Origin: Elusimicrobia bacterium RIFCSPLOWO2_01_FULL_60_11
Lineage (GTDB): Bacteria; Elusimicrobiota; Elusimicrobia; 2-02-FULL-39-32
NCBI GenBank assembly: GCA_001800085.1
Contig: MGUS01000025.1
Span: 9,941 to 15,742, forward strand
Reading direction: 5' to 3'
Length of the DNA: 5,802 nucleotides
Within the stretch, counting starts at the first letter, position 1, and each line of letters starts with the position of its first letter. Of the stretch, positions 5,084-5,802 are shown in pieces. The notes beneath the pieces are model-generated. The model was not told where the DNA came from. It searched no databases and saw only the letters and a program-made list of their open reading frames with translations. The translations under genes and the position numbers were made by a program.

Positions 5084-5802
5084 ATCCCGTGACCTCTCTT
5101 TTATTGCTGCCCTTCCTGGCCTGCCTCATCCTGACCGGCATCCACGCTTATCTGGGCCTGCATGTCGTGGAGCGCGGAGTCATATTCGTCGACCTGTCCC
5201 TGGCGCAGATTGCGGCGCTGGGGGCCACGATCGCTTTCTTGGCCGGGCACGACCTGCACAGCCAGGCGTCCTACTTTTATTCCCTGGGTTTCACGATCCT
5301 CGGGGCGGCGGTCTTTTCCTTCACGCGTTTCGAGAAGAGGAAGATCCCGCAGGAGGCCTTCATCGGCATCGTCTACGCGGTGAGCGCGGCCGCCACCATC
5401 CTGATCGTGGACCGTTCCCCCGAGGGCGCGGAGCACATCAAATATATCCTGGTGGGAAACCTGCTCGCGGTCACGCCTTCTGAGACGGCCCATATGGCGG
5501 TGCTCTATTCGCTCATCGGGTTCCTGCACTGGTTCTGGAGGAAACCCATCTTCACGGTCTCCGTCTCTCCCGAGAACGCGCGGGCGGAGGGGGTTTCGGT
5601 GCGATTGTGGGACTTCCTGTTCTATTCGACTTTCGGCATCGTGGTGACTTCGAGCGTCGCTGTGGCGGGAGTCCTCCTGGTCTTCACGTTCCTCATCGTG
5701 CCGTCTGTCTCCGCCATGCTGTTTTCCGACAAAGTGGGGACGCGCCTGGCCATCGCCTGGACTTTGGGAACGGTCGCGAGCTTCGTCGGGATGGCGGCGT
5801 CC
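5080..5802 (+). CDS. Metal ABC transporter permease, ABC-3 family (ZnuB/MntB type), partial at right edge
   Basis: The first 241 residues of an inner-membrane permease that works with the preceding binding protein and an ATPase to import zinc or manganese. The start is ATG 5080-5082, overlapping the upstream TGA as ATGA, with a good Shine-Dalgarno. Predicted membrane segments lie near residues 5-27, 36-56, 66-82, 92-110, 136-152, 180-214 and 222-241. Family landmarks are GLHVVERGVIFVDLSLAQIA (26-45), the cytoplasmic-side EAFIGIVYAVSAAA (92-105), EGAEHIKYILVGNLLAVTP (115-133), and GVLLVFTFLIVPS (197-209), the conserved late helix with its Pro. Members are usually about 260-290 residues, so only the last part is missing. 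No ATPase gene lies between binding protein and permease; it may follow beyond the edge. Metal specificity cannot be read from this chain. Confidence 0.93.
   Translation, partial: MNPVTSLLLLPFLACLILTGIHAYLGLHVVERGVIFVDLSLAQIAALGATIAFLAGHDLHSQASYFYSLGFTILGAAVFSFTRFEKRKIPQEAFIGIVYAVSAAATILIVDRSPEGAEHIKYILVGNLLAVTPSETAHMAVLYSLIGFLHWFWRKPIFTVSVSPENARAEGVSVRLWDFLFYSTFGIVVTSSVAVAGVLLVFTFLIVPSVSAMLFSDKVGTRLAIAWTLGTVASFVGMAAS

Noticed and set aside
5101..5529. Minus-strand open frame in the permease region
   Set aside because: It is antisense to a clear ABC-3 permease and is hydrophilic with no recognisable motif.
1..5802. Mobile element, CRISPR array, tRNA/rRNA or riboswitch
   Set aside because: No terminal inverted repeats, repeat-spacer pattern, transposase motifs, tRNA-like clover or conserved riboswitch core were seen. 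The short intergenic region leaves little room for a riboswitch.

Overview
The window looks like ordinary chromosomal sequence from a high-GC, Gram-negative-type (diderm) bacterium. The diderm call rests on a non-lipidated periplasmic binding protein and an outer-membrane barrel protein with a signal peptide and a C-terminal Phe. Nothing here fixes the phylum. The mix of genes would suit a poorly sampled lineage known from metagenomes, but that is a guess. I saw no RNA gene, CRISPR array, transposase, phage gene or attachment site, and no stretch over 300 bases lacks a gene.

Left half, minus strand (positions 2938 down to 1): a tightly packed operon reads acpS, nnrD, an M20-family amidohydrolase, then thiL, which runs off the left edge. 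The junctions are a 32-nt overlap, a 4-nt ATGA overlap and a 3-nt gap, so the genes are very probably co-transcribed and translationally coupled. Three of the four handle cofactors: AcpS loads 4'-phosphopantetheine onto acyl carrier protein, NnrD repairs hydrated NAD(P)H, and ThiL makes thiamine diphosphate. The amidohydrolase substrate is unknown. thiL contains a roughly 150-bp AT-rich patch with different codon use inside an otherwise GC-rich gene.

Middle (2939-3012): a short divergent control region. It carries a perfect -35 hexamer driving the plus-strand genes and an overlapping extended -10 promoter for acpS. The latter would start transcription almost at the acpS start codon.

Right half, plus strand (3013-5802): an outer-membrane beta-barrel protein, a ZnuA/TroA-type metal-binding periplasmic protein and an ABC-3 family (ZnuB/MntB-type) permease, cut by the right edge. 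These look like one operon for divalent metal uptake, probably zinc: the barrel passes metal through the outer membrane, the binding protein captures it in the periplasm, and the permease carries it across the inner membrane. The ATPase subunit is not in the window.

No radically new system is evident. The most interesting points are the barrel plus metal-transporter cassette, the compositional mosaic in thiL, the position of the amidohydrolase beside thiL, and the overlapping divergent promoters.
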